64,000 nucleotides of DNA from Actinomadura physcomitrii (GTDB lineage Bacteria; Actinomycetota; Actinomycetes; Streptosporangiales; Streptosporangiaceae), in NCBI RefSeq assembly GCF_008923205.2, contig NZ_WBMS02000001.1:1-64000 (forward strand), in the 5' to 3' direction. Shown piece after piece: positions 42,494 through 50,550 of this stretch. Position 1 is the first letter of the stretch, and the number at the start of each line of letters is the position of its first letter. Both the position numbers and the translations under genes were made by a program. A model generated the notes under the pieces. It had not been told where the DNA came from. It was given only the letters and a program-made list of their open reading frames with translations, and ran no database searches.

Positions 42494-44059
42494 TCAGGAC
42501 ACGCGGCGGCTCGTCAGGTTGGCGGCGCGGGCGTTCACGCACGCGCCGGTGGCGAGGTCGAACGCGAAGTTGTGCGCCAGGCAGTGCACCTGGCCCTCGC
42601 GGATGACGGCACCGACCGACAGGTCCTCGCCGGCGTGCGGGCAGTACCGGGGGATGTCGTAGCACCCGCCGGCCCACTCCACGGTGATCCGCTCGCTCTC
42701 GTCCCGTCCCGTCTCGTATGCCTCGACGGCGTTCAGCGCGGGCGCGTTCGCGTGCTTGAGCAGCCCCACCAGGTAGTCGTTGTAGACGTCCGGGTCGCGG
42801 TACAGGCTGAGCCGGAACGAGATGAGCAGATCCTCCCAGGCCATCCGGCCGGTCAGCACGGAGTCCAGCCAGCGGCCCGCGGTGGTGATCCGGTAGTGCG
42901 GGCGCGCGTCCGGCGACGCCTTCCCGACCGTCAGCCCCTCCGGGGCGAAGTCCACGTCCCAGACGCCGCCGTTCGGGCCGGTGATCTCGAACCGGACCAG
43001 CATCGCGATCTGCCGGAGGAAGTAGTCGCTGAGGCCGCCGAGGTGCTCGAAGTGCGCGACGAACCGGTCGTACAGGCCGGGGCCCGGCTCCGGGTACTCG
43101 GCGAGGACGCCCTCGATCAGCTCCTTGCGGTCCTCGGCGTACTGCTTGAGGTAGGCCGGACGGTCGTCGTCGGCGAAGGAGAACTCCGCCGAGACGGGGT
43201 CCCGGACGATCTCGCCGGTGTCGAGGTCGACGCGGTCGCCGGGCTTGAAGTAGTCCCAGCGCTGCCGGGGCAGGTGCTCGCGCAGCCACTCGGTGGAGGC
43301 CTCGGGGTCGCAGAAGGCCCCGTCCCGCTGGCCGAGCACCCAGTTCAGGTGGTCGACCTCGCCGTCCAGGAAGCACGGCGGCCCGGCGAACGGGACCGCG
43401 AGCTCCGGCTGGGTCTGCCGGACGAGCCGCTGCGCGGCGCGCAGCTTCGAGACCCGCTTGTCCATCGAGACCTTCGCCATCTCCTCGGGCGGGTACTCGT
43501 AGCAGATCGGGTGCCAGGACGCGCCGGAGGTCTGCAGCGCCATCAGGTCGAGCCGGCCGCCCGCGAGGTGCTTGGCGCGGCGGGCCTGCGCGGCGGTCAG
43601 CCGGGCGTCGTTGCAGTGCAGGAACCCCCGGCCGTCCGCGACGATGAGAAAGGCCGCGTCATGGCACATGGGGGAGAGTTCCGGAATGACCGTTATCCAG
43701 GATCCCTGATTGTCGAGGGGGAATTGCTCCCAGGGTTCTATCTCGATTACCTGGCGGGAACCCGCGGCTTCCGCCATCCGTTCCCGGAAGGCCGGGCCCG
43801 GATAGCGTGGAATGAGGATCCGGGTCCGCTGCGGAAGCCGGCCGATGACCCAGGGGTCGAAATGATCAAGATGCTCGTGCGAGACCGCAACCCAGTCCGC
43901 GGCGAGCAACCGATCGACGTCGAGGTGATCGTTTCTGGGGTACTGGTGCCAGGCCCCGATAAAGGCCCCCGTCGGAGCGAGCCACGGGTCTGCGAGCAGG
44001 TGGAACGCCCGGGCGTGCACCGACACCCCCGCGTGTCCGATAAATGTGACCGTCGGCAT
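42494..44059 (-). CDS. Metallo-beta-lactamase-fold protein with C-terminal Rieske [2Fe-2S] domain (CMAH-like parts)
   Basis: 521 aa from ATG 44059. Residues 1-270 are an MBL domain: TVTFIGHAGVSVHA, metal motif SHEHLDHFD (HxHxDH), a later His/Asp in PMCHDAAFLIVADGRGFLHC and ALQTSGASWHPICYEYP. Residues 270-430 are helical. Residues 440-515 are a Rieske domain: CPHAGEDL then HCLAHNF, i.e. C-x-H and C-x2-H about 15 residues apart. The same two domains occur in CMP-Neu5Ac hydroxylase (CMAH), but there the Rieske is N-terminal. An oxygenase or hydrolase acting on a glycan precursor would fit the neighbourhood; this is inference. It is transcribed against the polysaccharide run. Confidence 0.82.
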   Translation of the reverse strand: MPTVTFIGHAGVSVHARAFHLLADPWLAPTGAFIGAWHQYPRNDHLDVDRLLAADWVAVSHEHLDHFDPWVIGRLPQRTRILIPRYPGPAFRERMAEAAGSRQVIEIEPWEQFPLDNQGSWITVIPELSPMCHDAAFLIVADGRGFLHCNDARLTAAQARRAKHLAGGRLDLMALQTSGASWHPICYEYPPEEMAKVSMDKRVSKLRAAQRLVRQTQPELAVPFAGPPCFLDGEVDHLNWVLGQRDGAFCDPEASTEWLREHLPRQRWDYFKPGDRVDLDTGEIVRDPVSAEFSFADDDRPAYLKQYAEDRKELIEGVLAEYPEPGPGLYDRFVAHFEHLGGLSDYFLRQIAMLVRFEITGPNGGVWDVDFAPEGLTVGKASPDARPHYRITTAGRWLDSVLTGRMAWEDLLISFRLSLYRDPDVYNDYLVGLLKHANAPALNAVEAYETGRDESERITVEWAGGCYDIPRYCPHAGEDLSVGAVIREGQVHCLAHNFAFDLATGACVNARAANLTSRRVS

Positions 44060-44320
44060 ACCGCGACTGTCCCTCGCCGGCTCCGCCGGCGCACCCGCCC
44101 GAATGCGCAAAGCGGCTACGCCGTAGGCATGAAGAAAATGCCACAAGCCGAACTGACAATCCTGACTTAGACGCCCGGAGAAAGACCCGAGTTTACCCGG
44201 ATCCGACTATGTCCACTTCCGGTCAGGCACCGGTCTGTTGCGGTCAATTGACTGGACACGAGCGGGCACGCGGGGTGACCGTCGAAGGCGGTGCTGGTAA
44301 ATAGGGACGGGGGTCCATTC
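44060..44320. promoter_or_regulatory. Divergent promoter region, AT-richer, with GTCAATTGAC palindrome
   Basis: About 260 bp between the MBL-Rieske gene and the sensorless kinase gene. GC drops visibly between 44120 and 44260. A perfect 10-bp palindrome GTCAATTGAC lies at 44243-44252, about 70 bp before the kinase start. Promoters for both genes must be here; I cannot place them exactly. Confidence 0.35.
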
Positions 44321-45169
44321 ATGATCAACGGGCGGTCACGATCCTCCCCCGGTGCCGGCGCGGGCGTGGGGACGCTCGCCGCCGCTCCGGTCCGGGAGGA
44401 CGGGCGGGAGGCCGTGCGGGAGGACGTCCGGCCGGACCCGCCGGCCGCGCCGGAGACGGCCGACGAGCACGCCCTGTGGAAGCGGCGGCTGCGGCACGAC
44501 ATCCGGCACGAGCTCGGCACGATCATCATGCTGGCGTCGGCGGTCGTGGTCGCCGAGGACGTCGGCGACGGCAGCCGCGCGCGGATCGAGCAGCTGCTCG
44601 GCGAGACCCGGTGGCTCGACCACCTGCTCCGCCGGCTCGACGAGGACGACGACGACCAGCCCATGCCGAGCCCCGAGCGGATCCGGGTGGACGAGCTGAC
44701 CGCCGAGGTCGTGACCGGCATGCGGCTCGCCACCCCGCACGAGGTCTGCTTCGGCGGCGGCGAGGCGTGGGCGCACATGGACCCGGTCGCGCTGTGGCGG
44801 GCGGTCCGCAACGTGCTCGACAACGCGTGCCGCGTCGCCGAGGGCCGCGTCAACGTCCGGGTCGAGGCCGACCAGGGCTGGGTCGTCATCCAGGTCGACG
44901 ACGACGGGCCCGGCTTCGGCGCGGGTCCCGGCAGCTCCGGGGCGCGGCGCGGGCTGGCCTCGCTCGGCCTCGGCATCGTCCACGACCTCATCTCCGGCTA
45001 CGGCGGCAGCCTGGAGATCCGGACCTGCGAGATGGGCGGGGCGCGGGTGCGCATGCTGCTGCCCTCGGCGCCGCCGCGCGACGCCGCACCTCTCGAGCCG
45101 GCCCCACTGGACATCACACCGCCGGAGCCCGCGCACCCGCACGCCGACGACTGGCGGCCGCACCCATGA
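44321..45169 (+). CDS. Sensorless cytoplasmic histidine kinase
   Basis: 282 aa from ATG 44321 (a GTG at 44291 is possible). No membrane helix and no recognisable input domain: residues 1-50 are disordered. A short H-box region RRLRHDIRHELGTIIMLASA gives a His in the R-H-D/R-H-E context. The ATPase domain has the N-box VRNVLDNACRV, G1 VDDDGPGFG, and a C-terminal GLGIVHDLISGYGGSLEIRT G2-like strand. It overlaps the response regulator gene by ATGA, so the two form a pair. With no sensor of its own it may be switched by a partner protein or oligomerisation. Pro-rich C-terminal tail. Confidence 0.85.
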   Translation: MINGRSRSSPGAGAGVGTLAAAPVREDGREAVREDVRPDPPAAPETADEHALWKRRLRHDIRHELGTIIMLASAVVVAEDVGDGSRARIEQLLGETRWLDHLLRRLDEDDDDQPMPSPERIRVDELTAEVVTGMRLATPHEVCFGGGEAWAHMDPVALWRAVRNVLDNACRVAEGRVNVRVEADQGWVVIQVDDDGPGFGAGPGSSGARRGLASLGLGIVHDLISGYGGSLEIRTCEMGGARVRMLLPSAPPRDAAPLEPAPLDITPPEPAHPHADDWRPHP

Positions 45170-45813
45170 GAGTGATCATCTGCGACGACCACGCCGTGTT
45201 CGCCGACTCGCTGTCGCTGGTGCTGTCGGACGCCGGGCACGTGGTGGTCGGCGTCGCCTACTCGCCGGAGGAGGCGCTGCCGGTGCTGCGCGGCCGGCAG
45301 GCCGACGTCTGCCTGATCGACCTGCAGTTCCCGTCCGGCACCGCGCTGGACTGGATGCCGCGGCTGCGCACCGCCGCGCCGCAGACCCGGTTCGTCGTGC
45401 TGACCGGGTTCCTGGAGCAGCACGTGCTGGACGCGGGCGTCGCGGCGGGCGTGCGCGGGTTCGCGCACAAGGGCCAGCAGGCCGGCGACATCCTCACGGT
45501 GCTGCGCCGGGTCGCGGCCGGGGAGGTCGTCGTCGACCAGGTCGCCAGGGCCGGCGCCGTCCGTCCGCGCAGCCAGGCGCAGCGGGTGGCGCGGTTCCTC
45601 ACCCCGCGCGAGCGGGAGGTGCTGACCCGGCTCGCGCGCGGCGAGTCCACCCAGGCGCTGGCGAAGGCGATGGGCGTCACCCGCAGCACGGCGCGCAGCC
45701 ACGTGCAGAGCGTGCTGAGCAAGCTCGGCGTGCACTCGCAGCGGGAGGCGGTCATCGAGGCGGCCCGGCACGGGCTGGTCAGCGTCGAGACGGGTGAGTG
45801 GCTGGCGGGCTGA
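45166..45813 (+). CDS. NarL/LuxR-type response regulator, partner of the sensorless kinase
   Basis: 215 aa. Receiver: CDDHAVF (acidic pair), Asp in VCLIDLQFPSG (about residue 53), VVLTGF and Lys in GFAHKGQQ. LuxR HTH: LTPREREVLTRLARGESTQA and MGVTRSTARSHVQSVLSKLG. It is translationally coupled to the kinase. Its overall layout is like that of the orphan regulator at 31543, on the other side of the polysaccharide locus. Cross-talk between this kinase and that regulator is possible but unproven. Confidence 0.93.
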   Translation: MRVIICDDHAVFADSLSLVLSDAGHVVVGVAYSPEEALPVLRGRQADVCLIDLQFPSGTALDWMPRLRTAAPQTRFVVLTGFLEQHVLDAGVAAGVRGFAHKGQQAGDILTVLRRVAAGEVVVDQVARAGAVRPRSQAQRVARFLTPREREVLTRLARGESTQALAKAMGVTRSTARSHVQSVLSKLGVHSQREAVIEAARHGLVSVETGEWLAG

Positions 45814-45894
45814 AACGCGGCGGGGGACGGCCGCATCCGGACATCCGGGTGCGGCCGGGACGCGTTAGCGTCCACCTGGGAGGGAGGGGTTCCC

Positions 45895-46866
45895 ATGCCT
45901 CGACGGGGAGGCGCGCTGCCCGTCTCGGACGCCGCGGTCCTCGGCTGCGCGGACGCCTTCGCGCGCGGCGTCCCGCACGACCGGCTCGACCGGCTGCGCT
46001 CGCGGACGCCGGTCGTCTGGCAGGACGCGGACGCGGCGGAGCGGCCGGGCGCCTGGGCGGTGCTGCGCTACGCCGACGTCCAGCACGCCCTCACGCGGCC
46101 CCAGCTGTTCGTGCCGGAGGACGACGGCGTCCTGCACGGCCCGCGGACGCCCGAGCCGTACGGCGCGGAGCGGCCCGCCGCCGGCGCGGGCGGGCGCGGT
46201 GGCCGGCGGGCGGGCCGCGGCGACCCGGACGCGGTCCCGGACGACGAGCCGGTCCGCGCGCCGATCGACATGGACCCGCCCATGGCGGCGATGCTCGACC
46301 GGATCCCGCCCGGCGAGGCGGTCGACTTCGTCCGGCAGGTCGCGCACGACCTGCCGGAGACGCTGCGCAACACGCTCGCGGGCGGCTTGCACGCCCTGCT
46401 GCGCCATCCGGACCAGTACGCCCGGCTCCGCGCGGACCGCGCCGACGAGCGGCTGGTCGACAGCGCCGTCGAGGAGATGCTGCGCTGGTGGACGCCGGTG
46501 CTGCAGGTGCGGCGGCGGGTGCGGCGCGCGACGGAGGTCGGCGGGGTGCCGCTGCTGCCGGGCGAGCGGGTGGCGCTGTGGCTGGTGTCGGCCAACCACG
46601 ACGAGGACGTCTTCCGCGAGCCGGGCCGGTTCGTGCCCGAGCGGTTCGTGCCGGAGCGGACGGCGCAGGGCGGCCGGCCGCACCTGTGCTTCGGCACCGG
46701 CAGGCGCGCCTGCCTGGGCGCGCGGCTCGCCCGGGTGCATCTGCGGGCGTTCCTGGTCGCGTTGCTGGAGCGGCCGGCGCTCGCGCAGCCGGCGGGGGAA
46801 CCGGTGATGTCGCGGTCGAGCGCCCGCCACGGTTTCGAGTGGCTGCCGATCCGCTGGACCGGCTGA
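45895..46866 (+). CDS. Cytochrome P450 with internal in-frame deletion
   Basis: 323 aa where the family has about 390-430. The proximal part is normal: ARGVPHDRLDRLRSRTPVVW, WAVLRYADVQHALTRPQLFV, PIDMDPPMAAMLDRIPPGEA, VDFVRQVAHDLPE. The distal part carries the ETLRNTLAGGLHALLRHPDQ helix, ExxR in EEMLRWWTPV and the heme loop CFGTGRRACLG with its Cys. Between DLP and ETLRNT roughly 90-100 residues are missing: helices D to most of I, including the oxygen-activating AGxxT(T) stretch. The frame is kept. The sequence after the join resembles CYP125/142-type enzymes. Catalysis seems unlikely. GTG-less clean ATG start with GGAGGGAG. Confidence 0.85.
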   Translation: MPRRGGALPVSDAAVLGCADAFARGVPHDRLDRLRSRTPVVWQDADAAERPGAWAVLRYADVQHALTRPQLFVPEDDGVLHGPRTPEPYGAERPAAGAGGRGGRRAGRGDPDAVPDDEPVRAPIDMDPPMAAMLDRIPPGEAVDFVRQVAHDLPETLRNTLAGGLHALLRHPDQYARLRADRADERLVDSAVEEMLRWWTPVLQVRRRVRRATEVGGVPLLPGERVALWLVSANHDEDVFREPGRFVPERFVPERTAQGGRPHLCFGTGRRACLGARLARVHLRAFLVALLERPALAQPAGEPVMSRSSARHGFEWLPIRWTG

Positions 46867-47130
46867 GGACGGGCCCGAGCGCACTGTGCGCCACCTCACC
46901 GGAGCGCGGCATCGTCGTGCCGCTTGCGGAGCCGCCGGTGCGCGTGGACACGATGCCGGTCCCCGGCGCCCGGCGATGCCGAAGCAGTGGCGCGACCGGC
47001 AGCCGGCCGTCCTGGGTGGCTCAGCGCCCGTCTGAGAGGCGAATGACCGGCGGGCGTACCCCACCGGGAGTAGGCGCGCTGCCTCCTCCCGGCCGACGTG
47101 CCGCCGCGCAACCGGTGGCTAACGTGCAGA
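46867..47130. other. Intergenic stretch, no gene recognised
   Basis: About 260 bp between the P450 and the insertion-sequence relic. It has no plausible start with a ribosome-binding site, no repeat and no recognised peptide. It may contain debris from the event that placed the insertion sequence. Confidence 0.4.
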
Positions 47131-47475
47131 TTTGACATCCTCCCGCTCGTCAACGAGGGGGGATTCCTACGGCTCGCGCCGTGGGGTTTTCTGCTTCGTC
47201 GCCGACTGCCCGCCCGGAGTTCTCCGTTGAGGTCTTACACCGGCTCCACAGACAGACACCGCCAGCCCGGCGGCCAGAAGATTCTTTGCCGCGTTCACGT
47301 CCCGGTCATGGATCGTCCCGCAACCGCACGTCCAGGTGCGGACGTTCAAGCGCGGGTACTTGGAAGAGCAACCTGCGGGTCAGAGCACTACGACCCGCCC
47401 TGGTGGCGCATCGCAGCTTCCTGCCCCGCTCCGCAGGAGTCCGTTTCCTCCGCCACCTGAAGGCGGGGGTTTCCA
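47131..47475 (-). mobile_element. Relic of an IS200/IS605-type TnpB insertion sequence
   Basis: One end (47131-47166) reads, on the minus strand, GAATCCCCCCTCGTTGACG, then AGCGGGAGGATGTCAAA with a CTCGT-TG-ACGAG stem: the usual right-end hairpin found after tnpB genes in actinomycetes. The TnpB C-terminus lies directly upstream of it. At the other side a second stem, CCGCC-N7-GGCGG (47450-47466), may be the left end. If so, the element is internally deleted to about 340 bp. The GGAGG ribosome-binding site of the next gene (47477-47481) abuts it. Confidence 0.7.
47167..47379 (-). pseudogene. TnpB C-terminal fragment
   Basis: The open part (from a TTG at 47349) encodes about 60 aa: NVRTWTCGCGTIHDRDVNAA, then KNLLAAGLAVSVCGAGVRPQ and RRTPGGQSATKQ. 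This is the end of TnpB: the second half of its zinc ribbon (CxC), the RuvC-III Asp in HDRDVNAA, and the common GVRPQ..TPGGQSATKQ tail. The first Cys pair of the ribbon and everything before it (about 330 residues) are gone, and an in-frame stop lies about 20 codons upstream. Non-functional. Confidence 0.85.
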
Positions 47476-47487
47476 CGGAGGTTTCCG

Positions 47488-48828
47488 ATGAGCACTTCGC
47501 CGCCGCCGGGTGCGGTCCGGGCGCACTGGCCGCGGCCGTCCGCGTGGCCCGTCTGGGTCGTCCCGCTGCTCGTGCTGTTCGTCGAGTTCTTCGGCACGAT
47601 GGCGGCGCAGCACGGCGCGACCCGGGACCGGACCTGGAACCGCGGCGAAGGCTGGGGGCACGGGCCGGGCTGGAGCGACGGCTCCTCCGGCTACGGCCTC
47701 ACGCACCTGGACGCGCTCGGCTTCGCGATCATCCTCGCCGGCCCGGCGGTGCTGCTGCTGCGCCGCCGGTACCCGGTGCCGACGCTCGGGGCGACCGGCC
47801 TGCTCACCGGGCTGTACTTCCTGCGCGCGTACCCGTACGGGCCGGCGTTCGCGGCCGTCGGCGTCGCGATGCTGGGCGCGATCACCGCCGGCCACCGGCT
47901 GGTGGCCTGGGCCGGGACGGCGGTCTCGGTGGCGGTGTACTTCGGCATCACCGCGCTGATCGGGCTTCCGTTCGGGGAGCGCGGCGCGTCCGGCCGCCCG
48001 TTCCCGGTGGAGGAGCCGAGCGTCGGCGGCGTCAGCGTGGTCGTCGGCTGGTCCCTCGCGGTGCTGGTCACGGCCGAGCTCGTCCGGATGACCGGGCAGC
48101 GGACCGCCGAGCGGGCCCGCACCCGGGCCGAGGAGGAGCGCCGGCAGGCCAGCGAGGAGCGGCTGCGGATGGCCCGCGAGCTGCACGACGTGCTGGCGCA
48201 CAACATCTCGATGATCAACGTGCAGGCGGGCGTCGCGCTGCACCTGATGGACGGCGACCCCGAGCAGGCCCGCACCGCGCTCGCCGCGATCAAGGAGGCG
48301 AGCAAGGAGGCGCTGACCGAGATGCGGTCGGTGATCGGGGCGCTGCGCGCGCAGGGCGAGACCGCGCCGCGCTCCCCCACCGCCGGGCTCGGCCGGCTGG
48401 ACGACCTGCTCGCCCGCGCGCGCTCCGCCGGTCTCGCGGTGGACGCCGAGATATCCGGGGAGCGGCGCCCGCTGCCCGCGGGCGCCGACCTCGCCGCGTT
48501 CCGGATCGTCCAGGAGTCGCTGACCAACGTCACCCGGCACGCCGGTCCGGGCCCGGTGACGGCGCGGGTGCGGATCGCCTACGGTGAGCGGGAGATCGAG
48601 GTGCGGGTCGAGGACGACGGCCGGGGCGTGTCCCTGCTGGACGACCATCCGGGCGGCAGCGGCATCCGCGGCATGCGGGAGCGGGCCGCCGCGCTCGGCG
48701 GGACGTTCGAGGCGGGCCCGCGACCGGGCGGCGGGTTCGCCGTCCGGGCGACGCTGCCGCTCACCGGCGGGCCGGACGACGCAGACGGCGACGGCGCCGG
48801 GACTCCGGCGGAGAGGGGCGGTCGATGA
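47488..48828 (+). CDS. NarL-family sensor histidine kinase
   Basis: 446 aa, ATG behind GGAGG. Four or five N-terminal membrane helices (about 20-200) with a Gly/Trp/Asp-rich loop between helix 1 and 2. A coiled helix follows (RTAERARTRAEEERRQASEE). The HisKA_3 box RMARELHDVLAHNISMINVQ has the phospho-acceptor His, and the ATPase domain has ESLTNVTRHAG, EDDGRGVSL and GIRGMRERAAALGGTF. It overlaps the response regulator gene by 4 bp (ATGA). Such pairs often answer envelope or antibiotic stress. Its upstream region is the insertion-sequence relic, which may have changed its promoter. Confidence 0.94.
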   Translation: MSTSPPPGAVRAHWPRPSAWPVWVVPLLVLFVEFFGTMAAQHGATRDRTWNRGEGWGHGPGWSDGSSGYGLTHLDALGFAIILAGPAVLLLRRRYPVPTLGATGLLTGLYFLRAYPYGPAFAAVGVAMLGAITAGHRLVAWAGTAVSVAVYFGITALIGLPFGERGASGRPFPVEEPSVGGVSVVVGWSLAVLVTAELVRMTGQRTAERARTRAEEERRQASEERLRMARELHDVLAHNISMINVQAGVALHLMDGDPEQARTALAAIKEASKEALTEMRSVIGALRAQGETAPRSPTAGLGRLDDLLARARSAGLAVDAEISGERRPLPAGADLAAFRIVQESLTNVTRHAGPGPVTARVRIAYGEREIEVRVEDDGRGVSLLDDHPGGSGIRGMRERAAALGGTFEAGPRPGGGFAVRATLPLTGGPDDADGDGAGTPAERGGR

Positions 48829-49490
48829 TCAAGGTGCTGCTCGCCGACGACCAGGTGCTGGTCCGGGCGGGGTTCCGGGCGCTGCTGGACGCCCAGGACG
48901 ACATCGAGGTGGCCGGCGAGGCGAGCGACGGCGAGGAGGCCGTGGCGCAGGCGCGCCGGCTGCGCCCGGACGTGATCCTGATGGACATCCGGATGCCCGG
49001 CCTGGACGGTCTCGCCGCGACCCGCCGGATCGCCTCCGACGAGCGGCTCGGCGACGTCAAGATCGTGATCTTGACCACGTTCGAGCTGGACGAGTACGTG
49101 TTCGAGGCGCTGCGCGGCGGCGCGAGCGGGTTCCTGGTCAAGGACACCGAGCCGGTCGAGCTGATCCACGCGGTGCGGGCCGTCGCGGCGGGGGACGCGC
49201 TGCTGTCACCGGGCGTGACCAGGCGGCTGATCGCCGAGTTCGCGGCGCGGGCGAAGGAGCCGGCGCCGTCGCCGCGGCTGAACGCGCTGACCGACCGGGA
49301 GCGCGAGGTGATGGCGCTGGTCGGCGAGGGACTGTCGAACGAGGAGATCGCGGCCCGCCTGGTGGTGAGCCCGGCGACGGCGAAGACGCACGTCAGCCGC
49401 ACGATGGTGAAGCTCGGCGCGCGGGACCGGGCGCAGCTCGTGGTGTTCGCCTACGAGTCGGGACTGGTCAAGCCGGGCTGGCTGCCCTAG
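48825..49490 (+). CDS. NarL-family response regulator, partner of the kinase
   Basis: 221 aa, typical length. Receiver: LLADDQVLVRAGFRALL, phospho-acceptor Asp in VILMDIRMPGLDG (residue 54), VILTTFE and Lys in GFLVKDTEP. LuxR HTH: LTDREREVMALVGEGLSNEE and LVVSPATAKTHVSRTMVKLG. It is co-translated with the kinase and ends five bases before a compact terminator. Targets unknown. Confidence 0.95.
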   Translation: MIKVLLADDQVLVRAGFRALLDAQDDIEVAGEASDGEEAVAQARRLRPDVILMDIRMPGLDGLAATRRIASDERLGDVKIVILTTFELDEYVFEALRGGASGFLVKDTEPVELIHAVRAVAAGDALLSPGVTRRLIAEFAARAKEPAPSPRLNALTDREREVMALVGEGLSNEEIAARLVVSPATAKTHVSRTMVKLGARDRAQLVVFAYESGLVKPGWLP

Positions 49491-49494
49491 AAAG

Positions 49495-49512
49495 GGACGG
49501 GCGGTCCCGTCC
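49495..49512 (+). terminator. Terminator of the kinase/regulator operon
   Basis: GGACGGG-CGGT-CCCGTCC, a perfect 7-bp stem with a four-base loop, starts four bases after the response-regulator stop and is followed by TCCCCCC. Confidence 0.6.
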
Positions 49513-49515
49513 TCC

Positions 49516-49577
49516 CCCCGGACGGGGCCCTGCCTGGAAATTCGCACTCTGTCGCGATTCACTGTCCCCGTCCGGGG
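49516..49577 (+). promoter_or_regulatory. Long-range inverted repeat before the receiver-domain gene
   Basis: CCCCGGACGGGG (49516-49527) and CCCCGTCCGGGG (49566-49577) are exact reverse complements 38 bases apart. The second lies 50 bp before the GTG of the next gene. The middle is AT-richer (GGAAATTCGCACTC) and may contain its promoter. Folding of the leader could affect read-through from the upstream operon. Confidence 0.35.
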
Positions 49578-49627
49578 TGGCATGACAAGGTGGAACGCGC
49601 AGGCCGTCACCGAAGCGAAGGAGTCCG

Positions 49628-50269
49628 GTGCCGCACGACACGAGGATCCTCGCCGTCGACGACCGCGAGGAGAACCTCACCGCCCTCGCGGCGGTGCTCG
49701 ACGCGCTGCCGGTCGAGGTGGTGCCCGCCTCGTCCGGGCAGGCGGCCCTCAAGGAGCTGCTGGGCGACGACTTCGCGCTGATCCTGCTGGACGTGGTCAT
49801 GCCGGGGATGGACGGCTTCGAGACCGCCCAGCACATCAAGGCCCGGCCGCGCACCCGGGACATTCCGATCATCTTCCTGACCGCGGCGGGCGGGGAGAGC
49901 GAGCAGGCCTACCGCGGCTACGCGGCGGGCGCGGTCGACTTCCTGACCAAGCCGTTCGACCCGTGGCTGCTGCGCGCGAAGGTGTCGGTCTTCGTGGATC
50001 TGCACCGCAGCAACCTGGAGCTGCGGCGGCAGGCGGCGCTGCTGCGCCGCACCCTGGCCGAGCACGGCGCCGAGGCGGGCGAGACGGGCCAGACGGGCGA
50101 GGCGGCGGACGCGGGGAGCTGCGGCGGGCTGCTGCCGGCGCTGGACGAGCGGCTGTCCCGGGTCGAGGACGCGCTGGCCCGGATGCGGTCCGGTGAGCCG
50201 GCCGACGATCTCGAGGCGCTCGTCGCCGACCTGCGGCTCGCCCTCGACGCGTTCTCGGCCGGGACCTGA
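49628..50269 (+). CDS. Receiver-domain protein with coiled-coil C-terminus
   Basis: 213 aa from GTG 49628 (GAAGGAG upstream). Receiver residues 5-125: LAVDDREENLTALAAVLDAL, phospho-acceptor Asp in LILLDVVMPGMDGFE, IFLTAAGG and Lys in DFLTKPFDPW. Residues 120-150 form a helix (LHRSNLELRRQAALLRRTLA), then a Gly/Ala/Glu linker and a final helical segment. There is no DNA-binding or catalytic output domain. Stand-alone receivers of this RpfG/hybrid-kinase-like type act as phosphate shuttles or binding switches. No kinase is coupled to it in cis. Confidence 0.88.
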   Translation: MPHDTRILAVDDREENLTALAAVLDALPVEVVPASSGQAALKELLGDDFALILLDVVMPGMDGFETAQHIKARPRTRDIPIIFLTAAGGESEQAYRGYAAGAVDFLTKPFDPWLLRAKVSVFVDLHRSNLELRRQAALLRRTLAEHGAEAGETGQTGEAADAGSCGGLLPALDERLSRVEDALARMRSGEPADDLEALVADLRLALDAFSAGT

Positions 50270-50310
50270 CCCGGCGCCGGAACCGCGCCGAGCCCCCGCG
50301 AACCCCTGCC

Positions 50311-50532
50311 ATGCCGGGCTTACGGCGCCCGTCAGCAGTCACTTACAGTAGTGAATTTCCGGTGCAGGTCTCCGGGATCAAGAACGCGACGATCGAAGTG
50401 GCCGCCCTGGGCACCGGTTCCATCGGCATCCGAGACAGCAAGGACCCCATGGGGCCTCGCCTGTCCGTGACGCAAGCGGACCTGAAGGACCTCATCGAGC
50501 GCATCAAGGCCGGCCGGCTCGCGCTGCGGTGA
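50311..50532 (+). CDS. DUF397-domain small protein, atypical N-terminus
   Basis: 73 aa from ATG 50311; GTG 50362 would give 56 aa. The DUF397 core is visible: NATIEVAALGTGSIGIRDSK and DPMGPRLSVTQADLKDLIER, then IKAGRL. The family normally begins with a W-R-K-S-S-Y-S-G-N-G-x-C-V-E-V motif; here only SGIKNATIEV is left and the Cys is missing. In actinomycetes DUF397 genes usually follow an HTH/DUF5753 gene; none is present, so this is an orphan copy. It converges on the kinase operon with 18 bp between. Confidence 0.65.
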   Translation: MPGLRRPSAVTYSSEFPVQVSGIKNATIEVAALGTGSIGIRDSKDPMGPRLSVTQADLKDLIERIKAGRLALR

Positions 50533-50550
50533 GCCGCGATAACCGGTCCG

